From Streptomyces diacarni (GTDB taxonomy: Bacteria; Actinomycetota; Actinomycetes; Streptomycetales; Streptomycetaceae), in contig NZ_QOIN01000070.1 in NCBI RefSeq assembly GCF_003323715.1, positions 62,001 through 126,000 of the forward strand: a DNA stretch of 64,000 bases, in the 5' to 3' direction. A program made the translations under genes and the position numbers. Each line of letters opens with the position of its first letter. Position 1 is the stretch's first letter. The notes beneath the pieces were generated by a model, which made no database searches, had not been told where the DNA came from, and worked only from the letters and a program-made list of their open reading frames with translations. This document shows, one piece after another, positions 19,009 to 27,454 of the stretch.

Positions 19009-19881
19009 GTGAGCGACAACCAGAACCTCCTCGCCGAGCAGCGGCGTGCGCTGATCCTGGAGGAGGTACGGCGCAGGGGTGGGGCGCGGGTCAACGAGTT
19101 GACCAGGAAGCTGTCCGTCTCCGACATGACGGTGCGGCGGGATCTGGACGCGCTGGCACAGCAGGGCGCGCTGGAGAAGGTGCACGGGGGCGCGGTGCCG
19201 GTCGCCGAGGCGAGCACGCACGAGCCGGGGTTCGAGGCCAAGTCCTCGCTGGAGTTGAGCGCGAAGGAGGACATCGCCCGCGCGGCGGCCACCATGGCGC
19301 AGCCCGGCAGCGCGATCGCCCTGTCCGGGGGGACGACGACGTTCGCGCTGGCGCGGCATCTGGTGGACGTGCCGAATCTGACGGTCGTGACGAACTCGGT
19401 GCGGGTCGCCGATGTCTTCCACGCCGCGCAGCGCTCCGGCGGCGGCCAGGGTTCCGGGAGCCGTCCCGGCGCCGCCACGGTGGTGCTGACGGGCGGGGTG
19501 CGCACGCCGTCCGACTCGCTGGTGGGGTCCGTGGCGGACGCGGCGATCCGCTCGCTCCACTTCGACGCGCTGTTCCTGGGTGTGCACGGGATATCGGCGG
19601 AGGCGGGGCTCTCGACGCCGAACCTGGCCGAAGCCGAGACCAACCGGCACTTCGTGGGCTCGGCGCGCCGGGTGATCGTCGTCGCCGACCACACCAAGTG
19701 GGGCACGGTGGGCCTGAGTTCCTTCGCCTCGCTGGACCAGGTGGACACGCTGGTGACGGACGGCGGGCTGCCGTCCGAGGCGCGCGCGGAGATGCAGGAG
19801 AGGCTGCCTGAGCTGATGGTGGCCGGCGAACAGGAGGCGCGGGAGACGGGGCCCGAGGAGCCGGACGCACTCCAGGTCTAG
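19009..19881 (+). CDS. DeoR/GlpR-family transcriptional regulator
   Basis: The 290-residue protein has an N-terminal DeoR helix-turn-helix (about residues 8-62; EQRRALILEEVRRRGGARVNEL and VSDMTVRRDLDALAQQG). A DeoRC sugar-phosphate sensor domain follows (IALSGGTTTFALARHL, LTVVTNSVRVADVF, TGGVRTPSDSLVGS, VADHTKWG). Such regulators repress sugar or sugar-alcohol genes until a phosphorylated sugar binds. No sugar operon is adjacent, so the target is not evident. GTG at 19009 lies eight bases after GGAGAAGGG. Confidence 0.92.
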   Translation: MSDNQNLLAEQRRALILEEVRRRGGARVNELTRKLSVSDMTVRRDLDALAQQGALEKVHGGAVPVAEASTHEPGFEAKSSLELSAKEDIARAAATMAQPGSAIALSGGTTTFALARHLVDVPNLTVVTNSVRVADVFHAAQRSGGGQGSGSRPGAATVVLTGGVRTPSDSLVGSVADAAIRSLHFDALFLGVHGISAEAGLSTPNLAEAETNRHFVGSARRVIVVADHTKWGTVGLSSFASLDQVDTLVTDGGLPSEARAEMQERLPELMVAGEQEARETGPEEPDALQV

Positions 19882-19998
19882 TGCCCCGAGAGGTGCGGGA
19901 CGCGTCCCGGTGGGCGGGTGGGGGCACGTCGGGGGTGCCGGGGCCGCGGCTACGCTGGGGACTTCCGTACACCTGTCCGCTCCTTGGGGGTCGCCCGT

Positions 19999-20472
19999 AT
20001 GGCTCGTCAACTTCGCTCCGTCGAACTCGACTTCGCCGACACCGCGCCGCTGCGGCTCTCCTTCGTCGCCGACGTGGCGGCACCGGCCGAGACGGTGTAC
20101 GCGGCGCTGGCCGACGACGTGACGGCGTGGCCGTGCTGGTTCACGGCGGTCACCGAGGTGCGGCCGACGCAGGGCGGCTCCGGGCGCGCTGTCCGGTTGA
20201 AGGGCGGCGGCTTCTTCGACGAGACGATCGTGGCGGCCCACCGCGCCCAGCGCTACGCCTACCGCATCGACCGCACCAGCGCACCCGGCATACGGGCGAT
20301 GATGGAGGACTGGGAGCTGCGGCTCTCCCCCGCGGGCAGCACGCGGGTGCGCTGGACGATGGCCGTGGACGGTACGCCGGTGCTGCACGCGGCGCTGCGC
20401 CTGGGCAGGCCGGGCATCAGGGCCTCGTTCAGGGACGCGATGCGGAAGCTGGAGGGCCGGCTGCGCGCCTGA
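19999..20472 (+). CDS. SRPBCC (START-like) family protein
   Basis: The 157-residue protein has the polyketide-cyclase/START-like pattern: LSFVADVAAPAETVYAALADDVTAWPCWFTAVTEV, then ETIVAAHRAQRYAYRI and a C-terminal helix. These small helix-grip proteins bind hydrophobic ligands or act as stress-related factors; no specific ligand can be named. The ATG at 19999 follows TTGGGGGTC and matches the domain boundary. It may be read with the preceding DeoR gene (117-base gap) but could have its own promoter. Confidence 0.82.
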   Translation: MARQLRSVELDFADTAPLRLSFVADVAAPAETVYAALADDVTAWPCWFTAVTEVRPTQGGSGRAVRLKGGGFFDETIVAAHRAQRYAYRIDRTSAPGIRAMMEDWELRLSPAGSTRVRWTMAVDGTPVLHAALRLGRPGIRASFRDAMRKLEGRLRA

Positions 20473-20525
20473 GGGAGGGATACGGTGCGGATCGGCCCGG
20501 GTGCGGGGGGACATCGCGGTCCACC

Positions 20526-20538
20526 TAGAGTGGTGATC
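20526..20538 (+). promoter_or_regulatory. Leaderless-type -10 element of lipoprotein gene
   Basis: TAGAGT at 20526-20531 stands seven bases before the ATG at 20539. No Shine-Dalgarno sequence fits, so transcription probably starts at the initiation codon. Confidence 0.45.
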
Positions 20539-21369
20539 ATGTCTCGGTCAATGTTCCTCCCGCACCTCGTTTCCCACCGGCAGTCGGCCCCGATCCCCTC
20601 CCCCCGCAGGAAGAGGACCCTGCTCGCGGCCGTCGGCATCGGCACGGTCCTCGCGCTGAGCGGGTGCGACGACGACGGCAAGACCGCGGACAAGGACACC
20701 GGCGCCGCCGGCTCGAAGGCCCCCTCTGGTGACGCCTCCTCCGCCGCCCCGTCGAGCCCGTCGGCCGACGAGCCGCTGCACTCGGGGTGGCAGACGCAGT
20801 CCATGCCCAAGCACCACTTCCGCTACGACGTGCCGGGCAAGACCGCGGAGTGGAAGGTGCTCGACAAGGGCACGGCCCTCTCCTACACGGGGAAGGACGG
20901 CAAGCCGATCGTCGTCATGACCGGAACCGCGAACTACCGCGAGGGCGGCTGCGCGTCGAGCCCCAACCCGGACGCGATCGGTGCGGCGGGCAAGGGACAG
21001 CTCGCCACCGTCGGCACCACGGGCGGCGGCAAGGACGGCACCCTGCAGGAGAACGCGCGCAACTGGGCGGGCAACTGGGGCTTCGCCGCGTACGGCGGCG
21101 AGGACCACAAGCCGAAGATCAAGGTGAGCAAGGCCGAGCCCTACCGGCACGGCGGCATCGAGGGCTACACCGCGACCGCCGAGGTCACCGTCACCCACCG
21201 GCCGAGTTCGTGTGTGCCGCCGAAGGCCGTCGTGCACAGCATCGCCCAGAAGCTCCCCGACGGCACCATGCACGGGTGGGTGATCTACGCGGACCAGGGG
21301 GTGCCGCACGCGCTGAAGGACGCCGACATCAAGAAGATCATGGACACCGTCCGGCCCACGAGCGGCTGA
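20539..21369 (+). CDS. Secreted lipoprotein of unknown function
   Basis: The 276-residue precursor has an Arg-rich n-region (RRKRT), a hydrophobic core (LLAAVGIGTVLAL) and a lipobox ALSGC, predicting lipid attachment at that cysteine. After a Ser/Ala/Pro-rich spacer the folded part contains SMPKHHFRYDVPGKTAEWKVLDKG and ends KDADIKKIMDTVRP. Similar lipoproteins in streptomycetes are annotated only as hypothetical. It is likely anchored to the outer face of the membrane. The gene appears leaderless and is convergent with the cysteine-synthase-like gene. Confidence 0.8.
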   Translation: MSRSMFLPHLVSHRQSAPIPSPRRKRTLLAAVGIGTVLALSGCDDDGKTADKDTGAAGSKAPSGDASSAAPSSPSADEPLHSGWQTQSMPKHHFRYDVPGKTAEWKVLDKGTALSYTGKDGKPIVVMTGTANYREGGCASSPNPDAIGAAGKGQLATVGTTGGGKDGTLQENARNWAGNWGFAAYGGEDHKPKIKVSKAEPYRHGGIEGYTATAEVTVTHRPSSCVPPKAVVHSIAQKLPDGTMHGWVIYADQGVPHALKDADIKKIMDTVRPTSG

Positions 21370-21437
21370 CGCGCGTTCGGGCGGGCGGGCGCGGCCCACC
21401 CCTGGGGTGCACGCCCGCTCCTCCCCGCGCTTCACGG

Positions 21438-21474
21438 CCACCCCCGCGTGGTCAGACCCACTCCCCCGTGGTCA
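21438..21474. repeat. 20-bp-period duplication across the cysteine-synthase-like stop codon
   Basis: CCACCCCCGCGTGGTCA (21438-21454) and CCACTCCCCCGTGGTCA (21458-21474) match at 15 of 17 bases with a period of 20. The first copy contains the complement of the stop codon; the second lies inside the coding end. Confidence 0.7.
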
Positions 21475-22594
21475 AGAAGCGCTCCAGGGTGCGGGTGTAG
21501 GGGGCGATGTCCAGTCCCTGCCCGGCCAGCCAGGCGTCGGAGTAGTACTTGTCGAGGTAGCGCTCGCCCGGATCGCACAACAGCGTGACCACGCTGCCGC
21601 TTTCACCGCGGGCCAGCATCTCGGCCACGATGAGCAGGCTGCTCCACAGGCCGGTCCCACTCGAGCCGCCCGCCTTGCGGCCCAGCGCCCTCTCCAGCAT
21701 CCGCACGGCGGCCACGCTGGCGGCGTCCGGGACCTTCATCATCCGGTCGATGGCGCCGGGCACGAAGCTCGGCTCCATCCGGGGGCGGCCGATGCCCTCG
21801 ATGCGGGAGCCCGCCTCGGTGGTGACGTCGGGGTCGCGGCGGGTCCAGCCGTCGAAGAAGCAGGAGTTCTCGGGGTCGGGGACGCACACCCGGGTGTCGT
21901 ACTGCATGTAGCGGATGTAGCGCGCGAAGGTGGCGGAGGTGCCCCCGGTGCCCGCCGTGGTCACGATCCAGGCCGGTTCCGGGTGCCGCTCCGTGCACAA
22001 CTGCTGGTAGACGGACATGGCGATGTTGTTGTTGCCGCGCCAGTCGGTGGCCCGTTCGGCGTAGGTGAACTGGTCCATGAAGTGGCCGCCGCTGTCGGCG
22101 GCGAGCCGGGCGGAGACCTCGTACACCGTCCGCGGGTCGTCCACCAGATGGCACGTGCCGCCCTGGAACTCGATCAGCCGGGTCTTCTCGCGGCTGGTCG
22201 TGCGGGGCATCACCGCGATGAACGGCACCCCGATCAGCTTGGCGAAGTAGGCCTCGCTCACCGCCGTGGAGCCGCTGGAGGCCTCGATGACGGGCCGTCC
22301 GGGGCTGATCCAGCCGTTGCAGAGCGCGTAGAGGAACAGCGAGCGTGCCAGCCGGTGTTTGAGGCTGCCCGTGGGGTGGGTCGACTCGTCCTTGAGGTAG
22401 AGGTCGATGTCCCACTCCTCGGGGAGCGGGAAGGAGAGCAGGTGCGTGTCGGCGCTGCGGCCGCTCTCGGCCCGCAGCTTGCGCACTGCTTCCTTGAGCC
22501 ACGCGCGGCGGTCGGTGTCGCTGCGGTCCACGTCCTGGGTGGGGAGGTCGGGGACGGGAGGGGCGGGTTCGGTGGCGCTCACGGAGTCGATCAT
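21452..22594 (-). CDS. PLP-dependent cysteine-synthase-family enzyme
   Basis: The 380-residue protein is a fold-type II PLP enzyme. The Schiff-base lysine is in KDESTHPTGSLKHRLA. The substrate/cofactor loop ASSGSTAVSEAYFA and the phosphate-binding glycines TAGTGGTSATFARYI are present. The C-terminus VVTLLCDPGERYLDKYYSDAW is the usual end of cysteine synthase and cystathionine beta-synthase relatives. This subgroup is distinct from CysK and CysM, and its natural substrate is not established. The start at 22594 (MIDSVSATEP) is a compromise: there is no clear ribosome site, and an ATG at 22630 is possible. Confidence 0.85.
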   Translation of the reverse strand: MIDSVSATEPAPPVPDLPTQDVDRSDTDRRAWLKEAVRKLRAESGRSADTHLLSFPLPEEWDIDLYLKDESTHPTGSLKHRLARSLFLYALCNGWISPGRPVIEASSGSTAVSEAYFAKLIGVPFIAVMPRTTSREKTRLIEFQGGTCHLVDDPRTVYEVSARLAADSGGHFMDQFTYAERATDWRGNNNIAMSVYQQLCTERHPEPAWIVTTAGTGGTSATFARYIRYMQYDTRVCVPDPENSCFFDGWTRRDPDVTTEAGSRIEGIGRPRMEPSFVPGAIDRMMKVPDAASVAAVRMLERALGRKAGGSSGTGLWSSLLIVAEMLARGESGSVVTLLCDPGERYLDKYYSDAWLAGQGLDIAPYTRTLERFLTTGEWV

Positions 22595-22718
22595 AGAGGC
22601 GGGCTGATAGACGGAGGCGGACCTGGGCATGCTCCTGGCAAGGGGTGGGCCTTCCGGGGGTGTGTGCGCACTGTTCGGGGGTACCTCCGCGGGATGACCC
22701 GGTGGGAGGCGGTGTGTC

Positions 22719-23030
22719 GTGGTGGATCCGGAGTTCGACGCGACCGGCGTGGGGATACGGCGGATGCTTCGCTCACTCACCCGGGCCGGCCACGTGCTGG
22801 TGCGGGACGGCGAGCTGGTGCTGATGACCAGCTACGGGAGTGAGATCGACAGCGCGCCGGTGGACGAGGTACGCATCAGCGGCTACGGACTGCGCGATCA
22901 GGCGCTGGCGACGCTGCGCGGCCGTCGCTATGTCCTGCGGCTGGGCCTCAGACACCGCGAGGGCCTGCTGTCGGCGGTGCGGACGGCCCGGGCGAAGTCC
23001 GCGGCCGAGCGCGGCGTACTCGGCACCTGA
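22719..23030 (+). CDS. Small conserved hypothetical protein
   Basis: This 103-residue protein (MVDPEFDATGVGIRRMLRSL...) has no membrane segment and no motif I recognise. The central part has a mixed alpha/beta character (GELVLMTSYGSEIDSAPVDEVRI). Codon bias is normal for the genome and GGGAGG lies nine bases before the first of two GTG codons (22719, 22722), which supports a real gene. It is divergent from the cysteine-synthase-like gene with a 124-base spacer. Confidence 0.7.
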   Translation: MVDPEFDATGVGIRRMLRSLTRAGHVLVRDGELVLMTSYGSEIDSAPVDEVRISGYGLRDQALATLRGRRYVLRLGLRHREGLLSAVRTARAKSAAERGVLGT

Positions 23031-23180
23031 CGCGGACGGTAGCCACTCCGTCGCTCCGCGTTGCGGGCCTGTCCTCCGGACCGCATGCTGACCCTGTAAC
23101 GCACGTGCACACACGTCACATGTGGTGGTCCGGCCCCGCCCTCTTTCGGGGCAGGCCTGAAGCAGGCAGGGAGTCGCGTC

Positions 23181-23834
23181 GTGATCAGTCCATCGAGCAG
23201 CACGACCGAGCACACCACCCCGGCCCCGGGGCGGCACTGCGCCGTGGAGTTCCAGGCGTTGCCCTCACGCATCGGCGAGGTGCGCGGCATCGTCTCCGCC
23301 CAGCTGTACCACTGGGGCCTGGAGACCCTCGTCGACACCGCGAGCCTCGGCCTGACCGAGTTGCTGACCAACGTCCTCAAGCATGCGGCGTGCGACGAGG
23401 CGGTGGGCGAGAACCCCGCCCCGGCCGGCAAACACTGCACGGTCGAGCTCTCGTTCGTCTGGAACCGTCTGACGGTCTCGGTCCGCGACCACGACCCGCG
23501 GCTGCCGCACGCCGCCCGCGGCGCCGGGGCGCGGCGGGAAGAGTTGTCCACGCACGGGCGGGGGCTCGCGCTGGTCGCGGCGATCAGCGAGAGCTGGGGG
23601 GTACGTACCCAGCACGACGGTTCGGGCAAGACCGTCTGGTTCGCGCTGCCCGCGCCCTCGCGGAAGGCGGCTCCCCGCCGCCGCTCCAGTACGGGGACGG
23701 AGGGGGCGGGCAAGTCTTCGGAGTCAGGCCCTCACGCGGCGCGCGCCGCCGCCCCGGTGGAGCGGCGGCCACACACCTCCCCCGCGGCGGCCGTACCGAC
23801 CCCCGCGGAGGCGGAGACGGCCCCCACGGGGTGA
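23181..23834 (+). CDS. RsbW-like ATP-binding protein (anti-sigma-type HATPase)
   Basis: The 217-residue protein has a single GHKL ATPase domain: N box LGLTELLTNVLKHA, G1 box VSVRDHDPRLP and G2 box STHGRGLALVAAISESWGV. A long Ala/Pro/Arg-rich tail with no known fold follows from about residue 160. Streptomycetes encode dozens of such RsbW-type kinases, acting as anti-sigma or anti-anti-sigma kinases. No sigma factor or antagonist lies next to it. GTG at 23181 follows GCAGGGAG. The upstream region has CACGTG and CACATGTG elements and a short hairpin. Confidence 0.85.
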   Translation: MISPSSSTTEHTTPAPGRHCAVEFQALPSRIGEVRGIVSAQLYHWGLETLVDTASLGLTELLTNVLKHAACDEAVGENPAPAGKHCTVELSFVWNRLTVSVRDHDPRLPHAARGAGARREELSTHGRGLALVAAISESWGVRTQHDGSGKTVWFALPAPSRKAAPRRRSSTGTEGAGKSSESGPHAARAAAPVERRPHTSPAAAVPTPAEAETAPTG

Positions 23835-23876
23835 ACCCCGCGGAATCGCGGCGCCCGGGCGGTGGCGGCGGCACGC

Positions 23877-24194
23877 TCATCGCCTGCCGCCTTGCGAGTC
23901 ACCGTCCCCCTCGCTGAGGCTCGCCCTGAGCACGGAGGTGCGGCGCCAGTACTCGTCCTCGTCGATCTCTCCGCGGGCGAAGCGGCGGCCGAGCAGGCCG
24001 AGCGCGGTCTCGGTGGCGTGCGGAGTCCGGGGGCCGTGTGCTGTCCGCGGCTGCCAGGGGGCGCGGCGACCGCGCACTGCGGTGCGGCGCAGCAGGGTGA
24101 TGCCGCCGGCCACGACGGCCGCCCAGAGCAGCGGGAAGAACAGGATCCAGGGGCCGGGGCCCCCGCCGTCGTGCCAGTGCGCCAGCAGGTCCAT
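23877..24194 (-). CDS. SHOCT-domain small membrane protein
   Basis: The 105-residue protein has one transmembrane helix (about residues 15-36, PWILFFPLLWAAVVAGGITLL). A C-terminal SHOCT motif follows, ALGLLGRRFARGEIDEDEYWRRTSVLR. SHOCT segments are short oligomerisation-type domains of unclear role, often at the end of small membrane proteins. ATG at 24194 is preceded by GGAGGAG. It lies downstream of the GNAT gene on the same strand, 40 bases away, and may be the last gene of a short operon with the ROK and GNAT genes. Confidence 0.85.
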   Translation of the reverse strand: MDLLAHWHDGGGPGPWILFFPLLWAAVVAGGITLLRRTAVRGRRAPWQPRTAHGPRTPHATETALGLLGRRFARGEIDEDEYWRRTSVLRASLSEGDGDSQGGRR

Positions 24195-24234
24195 CTCTCT
24201 CAGCTCCTCCGTAGCGGGCCGTGGTGTGTGCTCG

Positions 24235-24852
24235 CTACCGAGGGTGCCCGCCGGAGGGCGGCTTGGTCGTCGTACGGCCGGCGGCGACGGAGGTACCTCG
24301 CGGGGAGTACGGGCTCCCGGTCGGCGCGGGGCCCACCGGGCGGCTCGTCTCGCGGCGCATGCACAGGCGGGGCCAGCGGTCGAGACCCGCGGCGGCCTCG
24401 TCGGCGCGGATCTGCCGCAGCCCGGGGGTGAGGTCGCCCGCGGCGAGGGCCCGGAAGCCCAGGCGCGCGTAGTAGGGCGCGTTCCAGGGCACGTCGGCGA
24501 AGGTGGTGAGGGTGAGGGCGGGTATCCCGCCGGCGGCCGCCCTGGCGGCCAGCTCGTCGAGGAGGGCGCGGCCGATACCGCGGCGGGCGCTGTCGGGGTG
24601 CACGGAGATCTGTTCGATGTGCAGGCAGCCGTCGACGGGTTCGGTCAGCGCGTAGGCGACGGGCCGGCTCCCGGGCTCGGGGGTGACGACCCACAGTCCG
24701 CCGGAGCGCGCGTAGCTGCCCAGCGACTCCAGCGTGGGCGGCTCGTCGTCGGCGATCTCGTCCATGCCGATGTCGCGGAACCAGCGCCCCGCCGCCCGTT
24801 CGATCTCCTGGAGTACGTCGAGTTCGCGGGCGCGTCCCGCTTCGATCCGCAT
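24235..24852 (-). CDS. GNAT family N-acetyltransferase
   Basis: The 205-residue protein shows the GNAT core: VAYALTEPVDGCLHIEQISVHPDSARRGIGRALLDELAARA, with the acetyl-CoA loop RRGIGRALL, and the C-terminal strand APYYARLGFRAL. The acceptor is unknown. The last 40 residues are Pro/Thr-rich and probably disordered. ATG at 24852 has GGGAGGATG upstream, and only four bases separate it from the ROK gene end, so the two are likely coupled. Confidence 0.9.
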   Translation of the reverse strand: MRIEAGRARELDVLQEIERAAGRWFRDIGMDEIADDEPPTLESLGSYARSGGLWVVTPEPGSRPVAYALTEPVDGCLHIEQISVHPDSARRGIGRALLDELAARAAAGGIPALTLTTFADVPWNAPYYARLGFRALAAGDLTPGLRQIRADEAAAGLDRWPRLCMRRETSRPVGPAPTGSPYSPRGTSVAAGRTTTKPPSGGHPR

Positions 24853-24856
24853 GGGT

Positions 24857-26089
24857 TCATCCTCCCAGCGCACCGATCGGATCGTCGAGAACGGGCTGCC
24901 AGGCCAGTTCGGCGGCGCCGACCAGCGAGCTGTGCTCCAGCGCGCTGGGCAGTACGGGCACGCTGCCGCTGCGGCCCCACAGGCTGCGGTCGGCGACGAC
25001 GCCGCGCAGCCGCTCCCCGTCGGCCTCGACGAGGGCGCGGTGCAGTCCGGCCAGCACGATGCGGTCGGGGTTGAGGATGTTGACCAGCCCCGCGAGTCCG
25101 AGGCCGAGCCGGTCGACGAGCCGCCCCGCCGCCGCGCGTACCCGGGCGTCGGTGGCGTACTCGGTGCGGATCAGTTCGCCTGCCTGGGCCAGCAGCGAGT
25201 CGCGGTCGGACGGGGTGCGTCCGGCGGCGGCGAAGAGGGCGGCCGGGTCGGTCTCCACGTCCAGACAGCCGCGGCTGCCGCAGTGGCACGGGCGGCCGCC
25301 GGGGTCCACGGTCAGGTGGCCGACCTCCAGGGCGAGGCCCGAACTGCCGGTGTGCAGGCGGCCGTCGAGCACCAGGGCGCCGCCCACGCCGTGGTGTCCT
25401 GTGCCGACGACGAGCAGGTGTCCGGCTCCGCGTCCCGCGCCGTGCCGGTACTCGGCGAGGGCCGCCACGTTGAGGTCGTTGGCGGCGAAGCCGGTGACCG
25501 GTGGGCCGCCCGCCGCGTGCGTGATGCCGGCCTCGGCGAGGGAGGCGCTGAAGGTGTCGCGCACGGGGGCGCCCGCCTGCCAGGCCAGGTGCAGGGGGTT
25601 GAGCGCGGTCCCCTCGGGTTCGGCGACGGCGGAGGGCACCGCGAGTCCGGCGCCGACGCACCGCCGCCCGGTGTCGCTCAGCAACTGGGCGCCCGTTCGG
25701 ACGACTTCGCTGATGACCTGTGCCGGGTCGGCGTCCACGGTGCCGCAGCCGGGCGCGGTGGCCACCAGGTGCCCGCCGAGGCCGACGAGGGCGGCGCGGT
25801 AGCCGTCCGCGTGGATCTGGGCGGCCAGCGCCACCGGGCCGCGCGGGTTGACGGCCAGCCGGTGGGAGGGGCGGCCCTGGGTGCCGACCGGTGCCGTGGG
25901 GTGGGGGTCGACGGTGATGAGCCCGAGGGTTTCGAGTTCACTCGCGACGGCTCCCGCTGTCGCCCGGGTCACGCCGAGTTCGGCGGTGAGCACCGCGCGG
26001 GTGGGCGCCTGCCCGGTGTGGACCAGCTCCAGCGCGGGTCCGAGTGCCGAACGCCCTCGCTCCAGCCTTGTTGTACGCGTCTGGGTCAC
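24857..26089 (-). CDS. ROK-family transcriptional repressor
   Basis: The 410-residue protein has an N-terminal winged helix (about residues 10-65; GPALELVHTGQAPTRAVLTAELGVTRATAGAVASELETLGL). A ROK domain follows, with VVGTGHHGVGGALVLDGRLHTGSSGLALEVGH and the zinc motif CHCGSRGCLDVE. ROK repressors sense sugars. It is divergent from an MFS transporter with only 17 bases between the two start codons, so it almost certainly controls that gene and itself. GTG at 26089 was chosen because the helix-turn-helix begins shortly after it and upstream residues are in the MFS gene. Confidence 0.92.
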   Translation of the reverse strand: MTQTRTTRLERGRSALGPALELVHTGQAPTRAVLTAELGVTRATAGAVASELETLGLITVDPHPTAPVGTQGRPSHRLAVNPRGPVALAAQIHADGYRAALVGLGGHLVATAPGCGTVDADPAQVISEVVRTGAQLLSDTGRRCVGAGLAVPSAVAEPEGTALNPLHLAWQAGAPVRDTFSASLAEAGITHAAGGPPVTGFAANDLNVAALAEYRHGAGRGAGHLLVVGTGHHGVGGALVLDGRLHTGSSGLALEVGHLTVDPGGRPCHCGSRGCLDVETDPAALFAAAGRTPSDRDSLLAQAGELIRTEYATDARVRAAAGRLVDRLGLGLAGLVNILNPDRIVLAGLHRALVEADGERLRGVVADRSLWGRSGSVPVLPSALEHSSLVGAAELAWQPVLDDPIGALGG

Positions 26090-26106
26090 GCCTCTATTCT
26101 CTCTTT
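26071..26106 (+). promoter_or_regulatory. Leaderless MFS promoter lying inside the ROK gene start
   Basis: TTGTAC (26071-26076), an 18-base spacer and TATTCT (26095-26100) precede the GTG at 26107 by six bases. This is the best-matching promoter in the window, and its -35 box lies within the first codons of the divergent ROK repressor gene. Confidence 0.6.
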
Positions 26107-27354
26107 GTGCCGACACTGAACAAAATACGGTCGGCGCTCGCCGGTGCAACGGGGCACCGCGGTCGTCCATCCGCCGCCTCCCCTCGCCCGGACCTGCGCC
26201 GCTTCCGCATCACTCTGACAGTCTTCTTCGCTCTCGACGGCTTCCTCTTCGCCGGTTGGGTCGTCCGCATCCCCGCCGTCAAGGCACAGACCGGCGCGTC
26301 GTCCAGCGCGCTCGGCCTCGCCCTGCTCGGCGTCTCAGCGGGCGCCGTGGCCACCATGATGCTCACAGGGAGACTCTGTTCGCGCTTGGGCAGCCAACCC
26401 GTCGTGCTCGTCTGCGGGCTGCTGCTGCCGCTGAGCGTCGCCCTCCCGCCCCTCACCCGCTCGGCGCTCGCCCTCGGCCTGGTGCTGCTCGTCTTCGGCG
26501 CCGCGTACGGAGGCATGAGCGTCGCCCTCAACAGCGCGGCCGTCGACCTGATCGCCGCGCTGCGCCGCCCCGTGATGCCCGGCTTCCACGCCGCGTTCAG
26601 CCTCGGCGGGATGCTCGGCGCGGGCCTGGGCGGCCTGGTCGCGGGGCGGCTGAGCCCGACCCGGCACCTACTGCTGCTCGCCGCCGCCGGGCTGCTGCTC
26701 GCGCTCCTCTTCGCCCGGCCGCTGCTGCGCTTCCCCCTCGAACCCGCGCGGCGCGAGCCGGACGGCGCCGAGACGACGGGCGGCACCGCACGGGCGCCCG
26801 GGCGCGCGCGATGGCTGGTCGCCGTCCTGGGCCTGATCGCCCTGTGCACGGCGTACGGTGAGGGCGCTCTGGCCGACTGGAGCGCCCTGCACCTGGCCGA
26901 CGACCTGTCAGCGGGCGCCGGGTTGGCCGCCGCCGGGTACTCGGTGTTCGCCGGGGCGATGACGCTGGGGCGGCTGTCGGGGACGACCCTGGTCGAACGA
27001 CTGGGCCCCGACCGGGTGTTGATCGCGGGCGGCGCCCTGGGCTGCTGCGGCATGCTGCTGGGCTCCCTGGCGCCCTCGGTGTGGCTCGCCCTGGCCGGGT
27101 TCGTGGTGACCGGGCTGGGTCTCGCGAACGTCTTCCCCATCGCCATCGGGCGCGCCGGGGACCTCGCGGGTCCCGGCGGCGTCGCCGCCGCCTCCACCTT
27201 CGGCTACGGCGGCATCCTCGTCGGCCCGGTGGCCATCGGCTTCCTGGCGGACTGGTTCTCGCTACCGACCGCGCTGCTGACGGTGGCCGTGCTCGCCGCG
27301 TTCGCCTCCCTCACGGCGTGGGCGACGCGGCGGGCGGTGCTCCCGCACGGCTGA
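26107..27354 (+). CDS. MFS transporter, probable ROK-regulated exporter
   Basis: The 415-residue protein has about twelve hydrophobic segments. It carries MFS-type loops such as TGRLCSRLGSQPVVLVCG after helix 2 and a central hydrophilic loop (about residues 215-240). The first helix region, FFALDGFLFAGWVVRIPAVKAQTG, is typical of the actinobacterial group usually paired with ROK regulators. The substrate is unknown. GTG at 26107 is supported by the -10 element six bases upstream and by the lack of any ribosome-binding site. Confidence 0.9.
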   Translation: MPTLNKIRSALAGATGHRGRPSAASPRPDLRRFRITLTVFFALDGFLFAGWVVRIPAVKAQTGASSSALGLALLGVSAGAVATMMLTGRLCSRLGSQPVVLVCGLLLPLSVALPPLTRSALALGLVLLVFGAAYGGMSVALNSAAVDLIAALRRPVMPGFHAAFSLGGMLGAGLGGLVAGRLSPTRHLLLLAAAGLLLALLFARPLLRFPLEPARREPDGAETTGGTARAPGRARWLVAVLGLIALCTAYGEGALADWSALHLADDLSAGAGLAAAGYSVFAGAMTLGRLSGTTLVERLGPDRVLIAGGALGCCGMLLGSLAPSVWLALAGFVVTGLGLANVFPIAIGRAGDLAGPGGVAAASTFGYGGILVGPVAIGFLADWFSLPTALLTVAVLAAFASLTAWATRRAVLPHG

Positions 27355-27454
27355 CCCGCCACCGCGCCCACCACAGCCGATGTGGCCAGATCCTTGCACT
27401 TGTCGGCCCTCCGGCCAATGGTGTGCGGGCCCACCGGCCAGCACAGTGGTCTCC

